Shown here: in pieces, positions 43,710 through 53,317 of the stretch | Numbering within the stretch: the stretch's first letter is position 1 | Layout of the letters: every line of letters starts with the position of its first letter | Source of the DNA: QZKY01 sp942492925 | Lineage (GTDB): Bacteria > Pseudomonadota > Gammaproteobacteria > Burkholderiales > Burkholderiaceae_D | Reading direction: 5' to 3' | Assembly (NCBI GenBank): GCA_942492925.1 | Contig: OW818641.1 | Span: 806,001 to 870,000, forward strand | Length of the DNA: 64,000 nt | Made by a program: the position numbers and the translations under genes | The notes under the pieces: generated by a model | Database searches by the model: none | Seen by the model: the letters and a program-made list of their open reading frames with translations, nothing else | Told to the model about the DNA's origin: nothing

Positions 43710-45096
43710 ATGGCTCACGCTGAAACTGACCAATTAACCGAAACATTCAAACGCGCGCTGGATGATATTCTGGCGCGCGTTTTTGTTTCGGCGAGTGCGC
43801 CCGACACTTTCGCGATGGCGGTGGCTTACAGCGGTGGGCTGGATTCCTCGGCCTTGCTGCATCTGGCGCAGGATTACGCAGTCGTCTCATGGGATCTCGC
43901 TTTTCGCTTTTCATGTCCACCACGGATTGAGTCCGAACGCGGATGCCTGGCTGACGCACTGTGAAGGTGTCTGTGTGCGGCGGCAGATTGTTTTTGACGC
44001 ACGCAAAGTACAAGTCGCGAAAGACGATGGACGCGGGCTGGAAGCGGCGGCGCGTACCGCGCGCTATGGCGCGCTGGGCGAGCTGTGCCGCCAGCATCAC
44101 GTGTCAGTATTGCTGACCGCGCACCATCTGGACGACCAGGCTGAAACGGTCTTGCTGCAAATGCTGCGCGGGGCGGGCCTAGCCGGGATGTCCGGCATGG
44201 AAACGCTGAGTGTCGCGCCGGATCTGTTGGGCGATGAAACTATCGCTATCGGACGTCCGCTGTTGCAGGTGCGGCGTGCTGAATTGTCGGCCTGGGTGGT
44301 CCGTGCGGGATTCCATTACGTCGAAGACGAATCCAATCGTAATGTTCATCATCCCCGCAATGCTCTCAGAAACGATGTGTTGCCGATGCTGGCGACACAC
44401 TTCCCCGCGTATCAGGAATGTCTGGCACGAAGCGCCCAGCACGTGCAGGCGGCACAGCGCCTGCTCGACGAACTGGCGGAACAGGATTGGGACGAATGCC
44501 GGGAGGATGAGGGACTGGACGCCGGATATCTCGAACACTTGAGCGATGACCGCGTCGCCAATTTGTTGCGGTACTGGCTGATGCGACAAGGCTTGCGTCC
44601 GCCGTCGACAGCCTGGATCAACGAAGCCATCCCCCAGTTGTTGGTCGCGCGAGAAGATGCTCAGGCTTGCGTGAGACTGGCGGATCGGGAGGTCCGACGC
44701 TACCGCAATCGCATCGTAATAATGCCAGTGCAAGTGCATACTCACGCGGAACCCATTATTTTTCAATGGCAAGGCGAGGAGAGCATCTACATGGAAGCCT
44801 TCAGTGGCCGCTTGTATTTCGATAAGAGCGAGCAAGGGCTGGATCCGGAATGGCTACGCAATCAGTCTTTACGCCTGCAATACCGGGCTGGCGGAGGGCG
44901 GTTAAAGCTTACGCTGAACCGCCCGAGCAAAACTTTAAAGGAGTGGTATCAGGAATGCGCCATTCCGGCCTGGGAACGACCCGGGCTGCATTTGCTTTAT
45001 GCGGACGCCTCCCTGCTTTTTGCGGCCGGTATCGGTCAGGATTGCCGTCCACCATCCGGTGAACCGGGGGTGACGCTACGCTGGTCAGGGGATTAG
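43710..45096 (+). CDS. tilS: tRNA(Ile)-lysidine synthase TilS, split by an apparent one-base frameshift
   Basis: TilS makes lysidine at C34 of tRNA-Ile(CAU). The start codon and the PP-loop AVAYSGGLDSSALLHLAQDYAV are in one frame (43710 on, closing at 43964). The rest, FAFHVHHGLSPNADAWL through AHHLDDQAETVLLQMLRGAG to the C-terminal domains, is in the +1 frame and ends at 45096. Removing one base near 43885 (in GTCGTC) restores a continuous protein of about 461 residues. The gene is normally essential, so a sequencing or assembly error is the likeliest cause. No slippery heptamer is visible. Confidence 0.88.
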
Positions 45097-45210
45097 CCTC
45101 GAAACGCCTTTTCGCATTCCCTTCATTGAAAACACCCAGATTTGTGATTTTTTAGACAACATTTGTTTGTGTGTGTAAAATGTTTAAAGAATGACAATCT
45201 TAAAGTTCAT

Positions 45211-45624
45211 ATGCGCATGAAAATCCTGTTGATATTGTTGGTTCTGGTGGTGACGCACGCTTGGGCTGCGACCTACAAATGCGATGTGGGCGGGCAGGTG
45301 GTTTATGGCGACAAGCCTTGCGAGAAGGGGGCGGGCATGCAGATTGCCATAAAGGACGCCCTTGAACCACAGTCTGAAAAGCAACTGTCTTCGGAAGAGC
45401 AGCTTAAAAGAGAAAAGCAGCAGGCGGCGACGCTGCGCAAAGAGCGCCTGAAACGCGAAAAGGCGGATGAAAAAGCACGCCAGAAAGCTGCCAAACAAGC
45501 CCAAAAGGACGAGAAAAACGAAAGGCGCGGTGCCAATCTCTGGCCAAATCGCTGGCCAAAACCCCCATGGAAAGCGTTCGGACAAGCCAAACGTCAGGAT
45601 CCGGCGAAACGTGAGGCAGTATGA
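45211..45624 (+). CDS. Exported DUF4124-type protein with basic coiled tail
   Basis: About 137 residues. The ATG at 45211 (or 45217) gives a clean signal peptide (MKILLILLVLVVTHAWA, cleavage near AWA-AT) followed by YKCDVGGQVVYGDKPCEKG, the DUF4124 pattern with two conserved cysteines. The rest is a long, highly charged Lys/Glu/Gln helix. Small DUF4124 proteins are abundant in betaproteobacteria and their function is unknown. The frame opens at 45163, but that part is not signal-like. Confidence 0.8.
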   Translation: MRMKILLILLVLVVTHAWAATYKCDVGGQVVYGDKPCEKGAGMQIAIKDALEPQSEKQLSSEEQLKREKQQAATLRKERLKREKADEKARQKAAKQAQKDEKNERRGANLWPNRWPKPPWKAFGQAKRQDPAKREAV

Positions 45625-45735
45625 ACGGGAGTGCCGGGAGTCACCGGTGGCATGAACTGAAGGACGCACCCCTTGTCATTTCGTGACGCCAAGGTTAAAG
45701 TGCGGAGCTGATTTTAGAAATTATTGGTTCTTTTT

Positions 45736-46986
45736 ATGGGATTAATTGTCCACAAATACGGCGGTACATCGATGGGCTCGACCGAGCGCATCAAGAACGT
45801 CGCCAAACGGGTTGCCAAATGGCATGACGCCGGTCACAAAATTGTCGTGGTGCCTTCTGCCATGTCGGGGGAAACCAACCGATTGATTGGTCTGGCGCGG
45901 GAAATCATGCCCGAGCCGAACCAGCTCGAGTTGGACATGATTGCCGCGACGGGGGAACAAGTTTCCGTCGGACTGCTGTCGATGGCCTTGCTAGCGATTG
46001 GCAAGGAAGCCGTTTCCTATGCAGGCTGGCAAGTGCCGATTAAGACGGACTCCGCGTTCACCAAGGCGCGCATTCAGTCGATTGACGACGAGAGAATCAA
46101 ACGCGATCTCGATGCAGGCAAAATTGTCATCATCACCGGTTTTCAGGGTGTCGATGAGCAAAATAACATCACGACGCTGGGTCGTGGTGGTTCCGATACC
46201 TCCGCAGTGGCGGTGGCAGCGGCCATCAAGGCAGACGAATGTCTGATTTACACGGACGTGGACGGCGTGTACACCACCGACCCGCGCATTGTGTCGGAGG
46301 CGCGTCGGCTGAAGCGGATCACTTTTGAAGAAATGCTGGAAATGGCATCGCTGGGTTCCAAGGTGCTGCAAATTCGTTCGGTCGAATTCGCTGGCAATTA
46401 CAAGGTCCCCACACGCGTCTTGTCGTCGCTGACCGATCCGATGATGTCGCTCGAAGAAGAAGCCAAGTCTGGCACACTGATATCGTTTGAGGAAGAGAAC
46501 AATATGGAACAAGCTGTCATTTCAGGGATTGCATCCAGTCGCGACGAAGCTAAAATTACCGTACTGGGGGTGCCGGATCGTCCGGGCATTGCCTTCCAGA
46601 TCGTGGGCGCCATCGCCGACGGGAACATCGAAGTCGACATGATCATCCAGAACCAGTCGGTGGAGGGCAAGACGGATTTTTCGTTGACGGTGCCGCGCGG
46701 CGATTATGCGCGCTCGATGGAGATTTTGAACGGCAAAGTGAAGGCGCAGATCGGTGCGACGGAAATTGTGGGCGATAACCATGTGTCCAAAGTGTCCGTG
46801 ATTGGCGTGGGCATGCGCAGCCATGTCGGCATTGCCGCGCAAATGTTCAAGACGCTTTTTGACGAAGGCATCAACATCCAGATGATTTCCACCTCCGAAA
46901 TCAAAATCTCGGTTCTGATTGACGAAAAATATATGGAATTGGCCGTGCGCGCGCTCCACAAGGCGTTCGGGCTTGAAAAGATTTGA
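45736..46986 (+). CDS. lysC: Aspartate kinase LysC
   Basis: A 416-residue kinase, first enzyme of the lysine/threonine/methionine branch. The start at 45736 gives MGLIVHKYGGTSMGS, the usual beginning. Kinase motifs FQGVDEQNNITTLGRGGSDT are followed by two ACT domains (about residues 265-410) with SVEGKTDFSLTV and MISTSEIKISVLI, so it is probably feedback-regulated by lysine and/or threonine. No lysine riboswitch-like leader is seen upstream. Confidence 0.96.
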   Translation: MGLIVHKYGGTSMGSTERIKNVAKRVAKWHDAGHKIVVVPSAMSGETNRLIGLAREIMPEPNQLELDMIAATGEQVSVGLLSMALLAIGKEAVSYAGWQVPIKTDSAFTKARIQSIDDERIKRDLDAGKIVIITGFQGVDEQNNITTLGRGGSDTSAVAVAAAIKADECLIYTDVDGVYTTDPRIVSEARRLKRITFEEMLEMASLGSKVLQIRSVEFAGNYKVPTRVLSSLTDPMMSLEEEAKSGTLISFEEENNMEQAVISGIASSRDEAKITVLGVPDRPGIAFQIVGAIADGNIEVDMIIQNQSVEGKTDFSLTVPRGDYARSMEILNGKVKAQIGATEIVGDNHVSKVSVIGVGMRSHVGIAAQMFKTLFDEGINIQMISTSEIKISVLIDEKYMELAVRALHKAFGLEKI

Positions 46987-47024
46987 TCGGCGTCGTGTTT
47001 TTGTCGAGAAAGCCAAAGCCCCCC

Positions 47025-47051
47025 AAAGCCCTGCCTGCGCGGGGCTTTTTT
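47025..47051 (+). terminator. Intrinsic terminator after lysC
   Basis: AAAGCCC (47025-47031) pairs with GGGCTTT (47042-47048), extended by G-C pairs in the loop region, and is followed by TTT. Confidence 0.75.
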
Positions 47052-47102
47052 GTTTGAGGGGCAGCGCTTATAATCTTTCTATCGTCAAAGAAGGAGTGTG
47101 TC

Positions 47103-47942
47103 ATGCCGTACAAAACCATACTGGTGCACCTGGACGAATCCCTGCGTGCACAAGAGCGCGTCAAAATCGCATCCCGCATCGCTATAGAAGATGACGCTCA
47201 TTTGGTGGGGGCGTCCATGATTGGGATTGCCACCCAGTCCTATGAGCAGACGAACATGATCGAGCGCGATCCCAATTTGGCGAAACACATCGAGTTTTTG
47301 CGCGAGCGCGCCAAGCTTGCCGTGACGCAGTTCAATGCCACCGCGCAGCAGATGGGTGTCGCTTCGTATGAAGGACGTGTTGTTGACGGCGAGGCGATGG
47401 AAGGCATGGCGCTTCAGGCGCGTTATAGCGATTTGGTGATCGTCGGTCAGGCTGATCCCGAAGAACCGGCTCCCTCGGTACCGCCTGATTTTCCGCACCA
47501 CGTTGTGATGCATGTCGGACGTCCTGTGTTGATTGTTCCGAAGCGTGGCGAGTACGAGAACGTTGGCAAAAAAGTGCTGATTTCATGGGATGCGAGCCGC
47601 GGCGCCACGCGGGCGGTGACGGAAGCGATCCCGCTGTTGCAACACGCTGAAGTCGTACAGGTCGCGGTGTTCAACCCTGAAAGCCGCTCGGTTGCGCACG
47701 GCGATGAACCGGGGGCGGACTTGGCGCTCTATCTCGCGCGTCACGGCATCAAGGTTGAGGTGCTACAGCAGAAAACAGGAAGAGAAGTTGGCACGGCATT
47801 GCTCGCGGTAGCGAAAGATTTGTCCTCCGATTTGATCGTGATGGGTGGTTATGGCCATTCACGTTTCCGGCAAATGCTGCTGGGTGGCGTGACCCGCTCG
47901 GTGCTGGCGGATATGACCATTCCGGTCATGATGTCACATTGA
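47103..47942 (+). CDS. Tandem-domain universal stress protein
   Basis: A 279-residue protein with two UspA domains (about 1-140 and 155-279). AAGGAG lies eight bases before the ATG. The second domain retains the ATP-binding glycine pattern GGYGHSRFRQMLLGGVTRSVL. The first has only GQADPEEPAPS in that place, so nucleotide binding there is probably lost. The family responds to starvation, oxidative and anaerobic stress. It stands alone between the lysC terminator and the nitronate monooxygenase gene. Confidence 0.92.
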   Translation: MPYKTILVHLDESLRAQERVKIASRIAIEDDAHLVGASMIGIATQSYEQTNMIERDPNLAKHIEFLRERAKLAVTQFNATAQQMGVASYEGRVVDGEAMEGMALQARYSDLVIVGQADPEEPAPSVPPDFPHHVVMHVGRPVLIVPKRGEYENVGKKVLISWDASRGATRAVTEAIPLLQHAEVVQVAVFNPESRSVAHGDEPGADLALYLARHGIKVEVLQQKTGREVGTALLAVAKDLSSDLIVMGGYGHSRFRQMLLGGVTRSVLADMTIPVMMSH

Positions 47943-48096
47943 TTCGTATTCCCGAAAAGCAAGAGTCTAGGTTACAATCCAAGGTTACGGAGCCCCTGCC
48001 GGGGGTAGGATTTCTGTAATTGAACATTGGAGCCGCGCTCGTTCAGTAAGGGCAGAATGAGCTTTTTTGTGACAGTTTTGGTTGTGCAAGGATCGT

Positions 48097-49350
48097 ATGA
48101 AACGTGTTGATGATTTCCGCCTGCGATTTGGCAAAAAAGAAGTGGTACCAATCGTCATTGGCGGAATGGGCGTGGATATTTCGACCGAGGCGCTGGCGCT
48201 GGAAGTGGCGCGGCTTGGTGGCATTGGCACGATTTCTGACGCCATGATCGTGAATGTGTCCGACAGACTCTATGGCACGGATTACACCTTGCAAAAGGCG
48301 AATCAGTACCGTCATTGCCTCAGCAACTTCGACAAGTCCGAAATCAAATTCAATCTGGACTGGATTGCCGATGCAACCCGTCGGCAAGTGCGCAGCGTGA
48401 TGGAAAAAAAACGCGGCGACGGCTTGGTCTTCACGAACTGCATGGAAAAGCTGACGATGAACGCGCCGCGGGAAACGCTGAAGGTGCGTTTGGCGACGGC
48501 GCTCGATGAAGGCATTGACGGCATCACGATGGGTGCCGGCTTGCACCAGAATTCTTTCAAGCTGATCGAAGACCATCCGCGTTTCCGTGATGCGAAGCTG
48601 GGGATCATTGTTTCCTCGCACCGCGCGCTGAATATTTTCTTGCGCCGGAATGCGCGCATTAACCGCTTGCCCGATTTCATCGTGGTTGAAGGCCCGCTGG
48701 CCGGCGGCCATCTTGGTTTTGGCATGGACTGGGCGAAATATGATCTCGCGACTATTGTTGCGGAAGTCATGGAATATTTGAAAGCCGAAGGACTGGACAT
48801 CCCCGTGATTCCCGCCGGCGGCATTTTTACCGGCTCGGATGCGGTTGCGTATCTGGAAAAAGGCGCGGCTGCCGTGCAAGTGGCGACGCGCTTTACGGTG
48901 GCCAACGAATGCGGTTTGCCCGAAAAAACCAAACAGGAATATTTCAAGGCCAACGAAGACGACATCGAAGTCAACGAGATGTCGCCGACAGGTTATCCGA
49001 TGCGGATGCTGAAAAAATCGCCGGCCTGTTTTTCCGCCGTGCGCCCGAACTGCGAACCTTACGGCTATTTGCTGGAAGACGGCAAGTGTCAGTATATCGA
49101 CGCGTATAAACGCGAACTGGGGAAGCAGCCTGACGAGCGGAAAATTTTCGTGAGAGACAAGACCTGTCTGTGTACCTACATGCGTGACGATCTTCTCTGG
49201 ACTTGCGGCCACACCACCTATCGCCTGAAAGAAACGACGAACCGCTTGCCCGACGGCAGTTACCAGCGCTTGAGCGCTGAACACATCTTCAAGGATTACC
49301 AGTTCAGTACGGATAACAAGATCATGCTGCCCAAGTTTGGGGACGCCTGA
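48097..49350 (+). CDS. Nitronate monooxygenase / NPD-family FMN protein with Cys-rich C-terminal extension
   Basis: A 417-residue TIM-barrel flavoprotein of the 2-nitropropane dioxygenase family. The ATG at 48097 follows AAGGA. The barrel has VIGGMGVDISTEALALEVARLGGIGTI, EGPLAGGHLGF and the FMN phosphate site IPAGGIFTGSDAVAYLEKGAAAVQVATRF. After the barrel (about residue 330) comes a ~75-residue segment with six cysteines (PACF, PNCE, GKCQ, TCLC, WTCG) that could bind a metal. The substrate is unknown; it could be a nitronate or an enoyl/acyl compound. The 3' end overlaps the convergent PIN gene. Confidence 0.87.
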   Translation: MKRVDDFRLRFGKKEVVPIVIGGMGVDISTEALALEVARLGGIGTISDAMIVNVSDRLYGTDYTLQKANQYRHCLSNFDKSEIKFNLDWIADATRRQVRSVMEKKRGDGLVFTNCMEKLTMNAPRETLKVRLATALDEGIDGITMGAGLHQNSFKLIEDHPRFRDAKLGIIVSSHRALNIFLRRNARINRLPDFIVVEGPLAGGHLGFGMDWAKYDLATIVAEVMEYLKAEGLDIPVIPAGGIFTGSDAVAYLEKGAAAVQVATRFTVANECGLPEKTKQEYFKANEDDIEVNEMSPTGYPMRMLKKSPACFSAVRPNCEPYGYLLEDGKCQYIDAYKRELGKQPDERKIFVRDKTCLCTYMRDDLLWTCGHTTYRLKETTNRLPDGSYQRLSAEHIFKDYQFSTDNKIMLPKFGDA

Positions 49351-49744
49351 TTTCAAACAGGCCCGAGCGCGCCATTTTCCTTCCCAGTTTCAGCAATGCC
49401 TTGTCCTTGGTGATAAGGCATTTTGCTTTGGCGTCGCGCGCCAGCTCCAGAAATTTTTGATCATCCCTGTCGGTGCAAAAGGGCAAGGGGATAGCCTGCT
49501 GTTCCGGCGCAATGCACGAGATGAGCGCGTCAAATTCGGCTGCCGCCTGTTTTTTGGCGGCGTCATCCAGCGCCAGATTCGGGTAATCCAGCACGCGCAG
49601 CCATTCATTCCGGCAATCCGCCCGCGTGACGGCTGCGACGCTGCCCGCTGATAGGGCTGCATGCAAGTGCGCGCAGTGCGGATCACGGAACACGAACAGA
49701 TCCAGGCAAACGTTGGTGTCGAGGACGAGGCGGGGTTGGGACAT
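49322..49744 (-). CDS. PIN-domain protein (COG1569-type putative toxin ribonuclease)
   Basis: A 140-residue PIN domain. Acidic residues: D9 in VLDTNVCLDLF, E47 in DCRNEWLRVLDYPNL, D92-D94 in CTDRDDQKFLELA and D115 in ITKDKAL. It would be an Mg-dependent RNase of the VapC-like superfamily. No antitoxin gene is adjacent: upstream is the ilvE terminator and ilvE itself. Its 3' end overlaps the nitronate monooxygenase gene by 29 bases. With no own clear promoter it may depend on read-through. It may be an orphan toxin or a domesticated RNase. Confidence 0.85.
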   Translation of the reverse strand: MSQPRLVLDTNVCLDLFVFRDPHCAHLHAALSAGSVAAVTRADCRNEWLRVLDYPNLALDDAAKKQAAAEFDALISCIAPEQQAIPLPFCTDRDDQKFLELARDAKAKCLITKDKALLKLGRKMARSGLFEIRRPQTWAA

Positions 49745-49764
49745 GAAAAAGCACCGAAGAAAAT

Positions 49765-49792
49765 AAAACAGCGATCAACCGATCGCTGTTTT
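49765..49792 (-). terminator. Intrinsic terminator after ilvE
   Basis: A perfect 12-base stem (AAAACAGCGATC and its complement) with loop AACC. On the minus strand TTTTATTTTC follows. It lies just upstream of the PIN gene. Confidence 0.8.
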
Positions 49793-49810
49793 GAACGATG
49801 AATCCGACGA

Positions 49811-50734
49811 TTATTTCACCGGCGTCAGCCAGTGCTGATATTTTGGCACTTTGCCCGCGACCATCTCGAAGAACAACGATTGCAGTTTTTCGGTAATCGG
49901 GCCACGCGAGCCAGAACCAATTTGGCGTTTGTCGAGTTCGCGGATCGGCGTGACTTCTGCCGCCGTGCCGGTGAAGAAAGCTTCATCGGCGCAGTACACT
50001 TCGTCGCGGGTGATGCGCTTTTCGATCACTTCGATGCCCAGATCGCGTGCCATGGTGATCACGGAATCGCGCGTGATGCCGTCCAGACAACTGGCTAGAT
50101 CCGGCGTGTAAATCTTGCCCTTGTTGACGACGAAGACGTTTTCGCCGGAGCCTTCGGAGACGAAGCCTTCGGTATCGAGCAGCAGCGCTTCGTCGTAACC
50201 GTCGGCGGTGGCTTCCTGATTCGCCAGAATCGAGTTGATGTAGTAGCCGCTGGCCTTCGCGCGGACCATCGAGACGTTCACATGGTGGCGCGTGAAGGAA
50301 GACGTTTTCACCTTGATACCCTTGGTGATGCCTTCTTCGCCCAGGTAAGCGCCCCAGGTCCAGGCCGCAATCGCGGTGTGGATCATGTTTTCCTTGGCGC
50401 CGATGCCGAGCTTTTGCGAACCGATCCAGGCGATGGGGCGGATGTAGCAGGATTCCAGCTGATTGGCGCGGACGACTTCCTTTTGGGCTTCCATCAGCGT
50501 ATTCAGGTCATATGGAATGGCCATCTGGAAAATCTTGGCCGAATTCAGGAAACGCTGGGTATGCTCCTTCAGGCGGAAAATGGCCGTGCCATTCACTGTG
50601 TTATAGGCCCGAACGCCTTCAAACACAGCCATGCCGTAATGCAGCGAATGGGTCAAGACGTGAACGGTCGCGCTGCGCCAGTCAACCAGTTTCCCATCCT
50701 GCCATATTTTGCCTTCGCGATTCGCCATTCCCAT
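49811..50734 (-). CDS. ilvE: Branched-chain amino acid aminotransferase IlvE
   Basis: A 307-residue fold-type IV PLP enzyme that interconverts Leu/Ile/Val and their keto acids. The start at 50734 gives MGMANREGKIWQDGKLVDW; the open frame to 50842 is not typical. Motifs: HSLHYGMAVFEGVRAY, the PLP lysine in VRAKASGYYINS, EGSGENVFVV and FFTGTAAEVTPIRELD. It lies divergent from pgk. Confidence 0.96.
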   Translation of the reverse strand: MGMANREGKIWQDGKLVDWRSATVHVLTHSLHYGMAVFEGVRAYNTVNGTAIFRLKEHTQRFLNSAKIFQMAIPYDLNTLMEAQKEVVRANQLESCYIRPIAWIGSQKLGIGAKENMIHTAIAAWTWGAYLGEEGITKGIKVKTSSFTRHHVNVSMVRAKASGYYINSILANQEATADGYDEALLLDTEGFVSEGSGENVFVVNKGKIYTPDLASCLDGITRDSVITMARDLGIEVIEKRITRDEVYCADEAFFTGTAAEVTPIRELDKRQIGSGSRGPITEKLQSLFFEMVAGKVPKYQHWLTPVK

Positions 50735-50912
50735 GATGCAGTCTCCAAAAACGATCCAAAAGAATGATTCTAGCGGATTCTGCCCGGATGGCGAAAAAAT
50801 TGATGCTTCAGGCGCCGCGCCGACGCTTGCCAGCCTGGCCACAAAAACGGTTTTAGCGAGGGGTGGGCTGCGGTAAAATGGCGGGATTATTCAACAAAGG
50901 GATCCATCCATC

Positions 50913-52112
50913 ATGCAAGCCGCGCTGAAATTCAAACGCCTCTCCGATTTGGTCGAACGCAATGAACTCAAGGGCAAACGCGTCTTTATCCGTTCCGACT
51001 TGAACGTGCCGCAAGATGATGCGGGCAACATCACCGAAGACACGCGCATTCGCGCATCGATTCCTGCCATTCAGATGGCGCTCAAGGCCGGGGCGGCCGT
51101 GATGGTGACCTCTCATCTGGGACGCCCGACCGAAGGGGCGTTCAAGCCGGAAGATTCGTTGGCACCGATTGCCAAGCGACTGTCTGAATTGCTTGGGGTT
51201 CCGGTTGAATTGAAACAAGACTGGCTCGATGGCGTGCAGGTGATGCCGGGTCAGGTGGTCTTGCTGGAAAATTGCCGCGTGAACAAAGGCGAAAAGAAAA
51301 ACAGCGACGACCTGTCGAAAAAAATGGCGGGGCTGTGCGACGTGTTCGTCAACGATGCCTTCGGCACCGCGCATCGCGCCGAAGCGACCACGCACGGCAT
51401 CGCGAAGTTCGCGCCGATTGCCTGTGCAGGCCCACTGATGGCGGCGGAACTCGATGCCCTGGGCAAGGCGCTGGCACAACCGGCCCATCCGCTGGTGGCG
51501 ATTGTCGGCGGCTCGAAAGTGTCGAGCAAGCTCACCATCCTGAAATCGCTGGCAGACAAGGTGGATAATCTGGTTGTCGGCGGCGGCATTGCCAACACCT
51601 TCTTGCAAGCGTCCGGCTTGAAGATCGGCAAGTCGCTGGTGGAACCCGAATTACTCGCTGAAGCCAAGACCATCATGGACATGATGGCCAAGCGCGGTGC
51701 GTCCGTGCCCTTGCCGGTGGATGTCATTTGTGCGAAAAGTTTTTCCGAAAGTGCCCCGGCAGCCGTCAAGGATGTCTCGCAAGTTGAAGACGATGACATG
51801 ATTCTCGACATCGGCCCCAAGACTGCAAAAATGCTGGCGGAGAAGCTGGCGTCGGCAGGCACCATCGTCTGGAACGGTCCGGTCGGCGTCTTCGAATTCG
51901 ATCAGTTCGGCAGCGGCACGAAAACGATTTCGATGGCCGTGGCCAATTCCAAAGCGTTTTCGATTGCGGGCGGCGGCGATACGCTGGCGGCGATTGCGAA
52001 ATATGACATCACGAACAAAATCGGCTATATCTCGACAGGTGGCGGCGCGTTTCTGGAATTCCTCGAAGGCAAAGTGTTGCCAGCGGTGGATGTGCTGACG
52101 CAGCGCGCCTGA
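50913..52112 (+). CDS. pgk: Phosphoglycerate kinase Pgk
   Basis: A 399-residue glycolytic and gluconeogenic enzyme. N-terminal substrate domain RVFIRSDLNVPQDD and SHLGRPTEG; C-terminal nucleotide domain with AIVGGSKVSSKL and WNGPVGVFEFDQF and GGGDTLAAI. The length is normal. fba follows after 60 bases. A pyk gene, which often stands between them in betaproteobacteria, is absent here. Confidence 0.97.
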   Translation: MQAALKFKRLSDLVERNELKGKRVFIRSDLNVPQDDAGNITEDTRIRASIPAIQMALKAGAAVMVTSHLGRPTEGAFKPEDSLAPIAKRLSELLGVPVELKQDWLDGVQVMPGQVVLLENCRVNKGEKKNSDDLSKKMAGLCDVFVNDAFGTAHRAEATTHGIAKFAPIACAGPLMAAELDALGKALAQPAHPLVAIVGGSKVSSKLTILKSLADKVDNLVVGGGIANTFLQASGLKIGKSLVEPELLAEAKTIMDMMAKRGASVPLPVDVICAKSFSESAPAAVKDVSQVEDDDMILDIGPKTAKMLAEKLASAGTIVWNGPVGVFEFDQFGSGTKTISMAVANSKAFSIAGGGDTLAAIAKYDITNKIGYISTGGGAFLEFLEGKVLPAVDVLTQRA

Positions 52113-52172
52113 CGGGATCGCCAACCCACTCAACCATTTAACACTCTCAACAGCGAAATATAAGGAGAAGAC

Positions 52173-53237
52173 ATGCCCATCGTATCGATGCGACAGTTGC
52201 TCGATCATGCAGCGGAAAACGGTTACGGTTTGCCTGCGTTTAACGTCAACAATCTGGAACAGGTGCAGGCGATCATGGCGGCAGCCGATCAAGTGAACGC
52301 CCCGGTGATCATGCAAGCGTCTGCGGGTGCGCGCCGCTATGCGGGTGAGGCCTTTCTGCGTCATCTGATCGAAGCGGCGGTCGAAGCCTATCCGCACATT
52401 CCGGTGGTGATGCATCAGGATCACGGTCAGTCGCCCGCCGTGTGCATGGCCGCCATTCGTTCCGGGTTTAGCTCGGTGATGATGGACGGTTCGCTGATGG
52501 AAGATGGCAAGAGCGTGGCGAGCTATGACTACAACGTGCAGGTCACGAAAGAAGTCGTGAAGTTTGCGCACGCGATCGGCGTGACGGTCGAAGGCGAACT
52601 CGGCGTGCTCGGTTCGCTGGAAACGATGCAAGGCGACAAGGAAGACGGTCACGGCGCGGAAGGCAAAATGTCGCGCGAACAATTGCTGACGGACGTGAAT
52701 CAGGCGGCCGACTTCGTGCAGCAAACGCAATGCGATGCGCTCGCGATTGCAATTGGCACATCGCACGGCGCGTACAAATTTTCGCGCAAGCCGACGGGCG
52801 ACATTCTGGCCATCGACCGCATCAAGGAAATTCACGCACGGCTGCCGAACACGCATCTGGTGATGCATGGATCGTCATCGGTGCCGCAGGAGTTGCTGGC
52901 AGAGATTCGCGAATTCGGTGGCGACATGAAAGAAACCTACGGCGTGCCGGTCGAGGAAATCCAGCAAGGTATCAAGCACGGTGTGCGCAAGATCAACATC
53001 GACACCGACATTCGTTTGGCGATGACAGCGGCCATTCGCCGTTTCTTTGCGACGAATCCGTCCAAGTTCGATCCACGCGAATTCCTGGTGCCGGCGCGTG
53101 AGGCGGCGAAGAAAATGTGCGTCGCACGTTATCTGGCCTTCGGTTGCGAAGGGCAGGCTGGCAAGATCAAGCCCATGCCGCTAGACAAGATGGCCGAGCG
53201 TTACAAGAAGGGCGATTTGGCGCAGGTGATCAAATAA
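52173..53237 (+). CDS. fba: Class II fructose-1,6-bisphosphate aldolase (CBB type)
   Basis: A 354-residue zinc-dependent aldolase. Zinc and catalytic residues lie in VVMHQDHGQS, EGELGVLGSLE and VMHGSSSVPQ; the C-terminal GVRKINIDTDIRLA binds the substrate phosphate. The subtype (EYGVPVEEIQQGIKHGV) is the one found in Calvin-cycle operons, but it is the usual glycolytic form in betaproteobacteria, so autotrophy is not implied. AAGGAG lies ahead of the start. Confidence 0.96.
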   Translation: MPIVSMRQLLDHAAENGYGLPAFNVNNLEQVQAIMAAADQVNAPVIMQASAGARRYAGEAFLRHLIEAAVEAYPHIPVVMHQDHGQSPAVCMAAIRSGFSSVMMDGSLMEDGKSVASYDYNVQVTKEVVKFAHAIGVTVEGELGVLGSLETMQGDKEDGHGAEGKMSREQLLTDVNQAADFVQQTQCDALAIAIGTSHGAYKFSRKPTGDILAIDRIKEIHARLPNTHLVMHGSSSVPQELLAEIREFGGDMKETYGVPVEEIQQGIKHGVRKINIDTDIRLAMTAAIRRFFATNPSKFDPREFLVPAREAAKKMCVARYLAFGCEGQAGKIKPMPLDKMAERYKKGDLAQVIK

Positions 53238-53317
53238 GAGATTGGTTATAATCCCGTTCTTCCCTCTCACGGGGAAGCATCGGGAATCAGCATCAGCAAC
53301 CATTCAAGCGAGGCAAC

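Noticed and set aside
43870..43900. Programmed frameshift in tilS
   Set aside because: No slippery heptamer, internal Shine-Dalgarno or strong downstream structure was seen. An error or mutation is simpler.
45625..45735. Lysine riboswitch or tRNA gene before lysC
   Set aside because: The 111-base region has no lysine-riboswitch core and no cloverleaf could be drawn.
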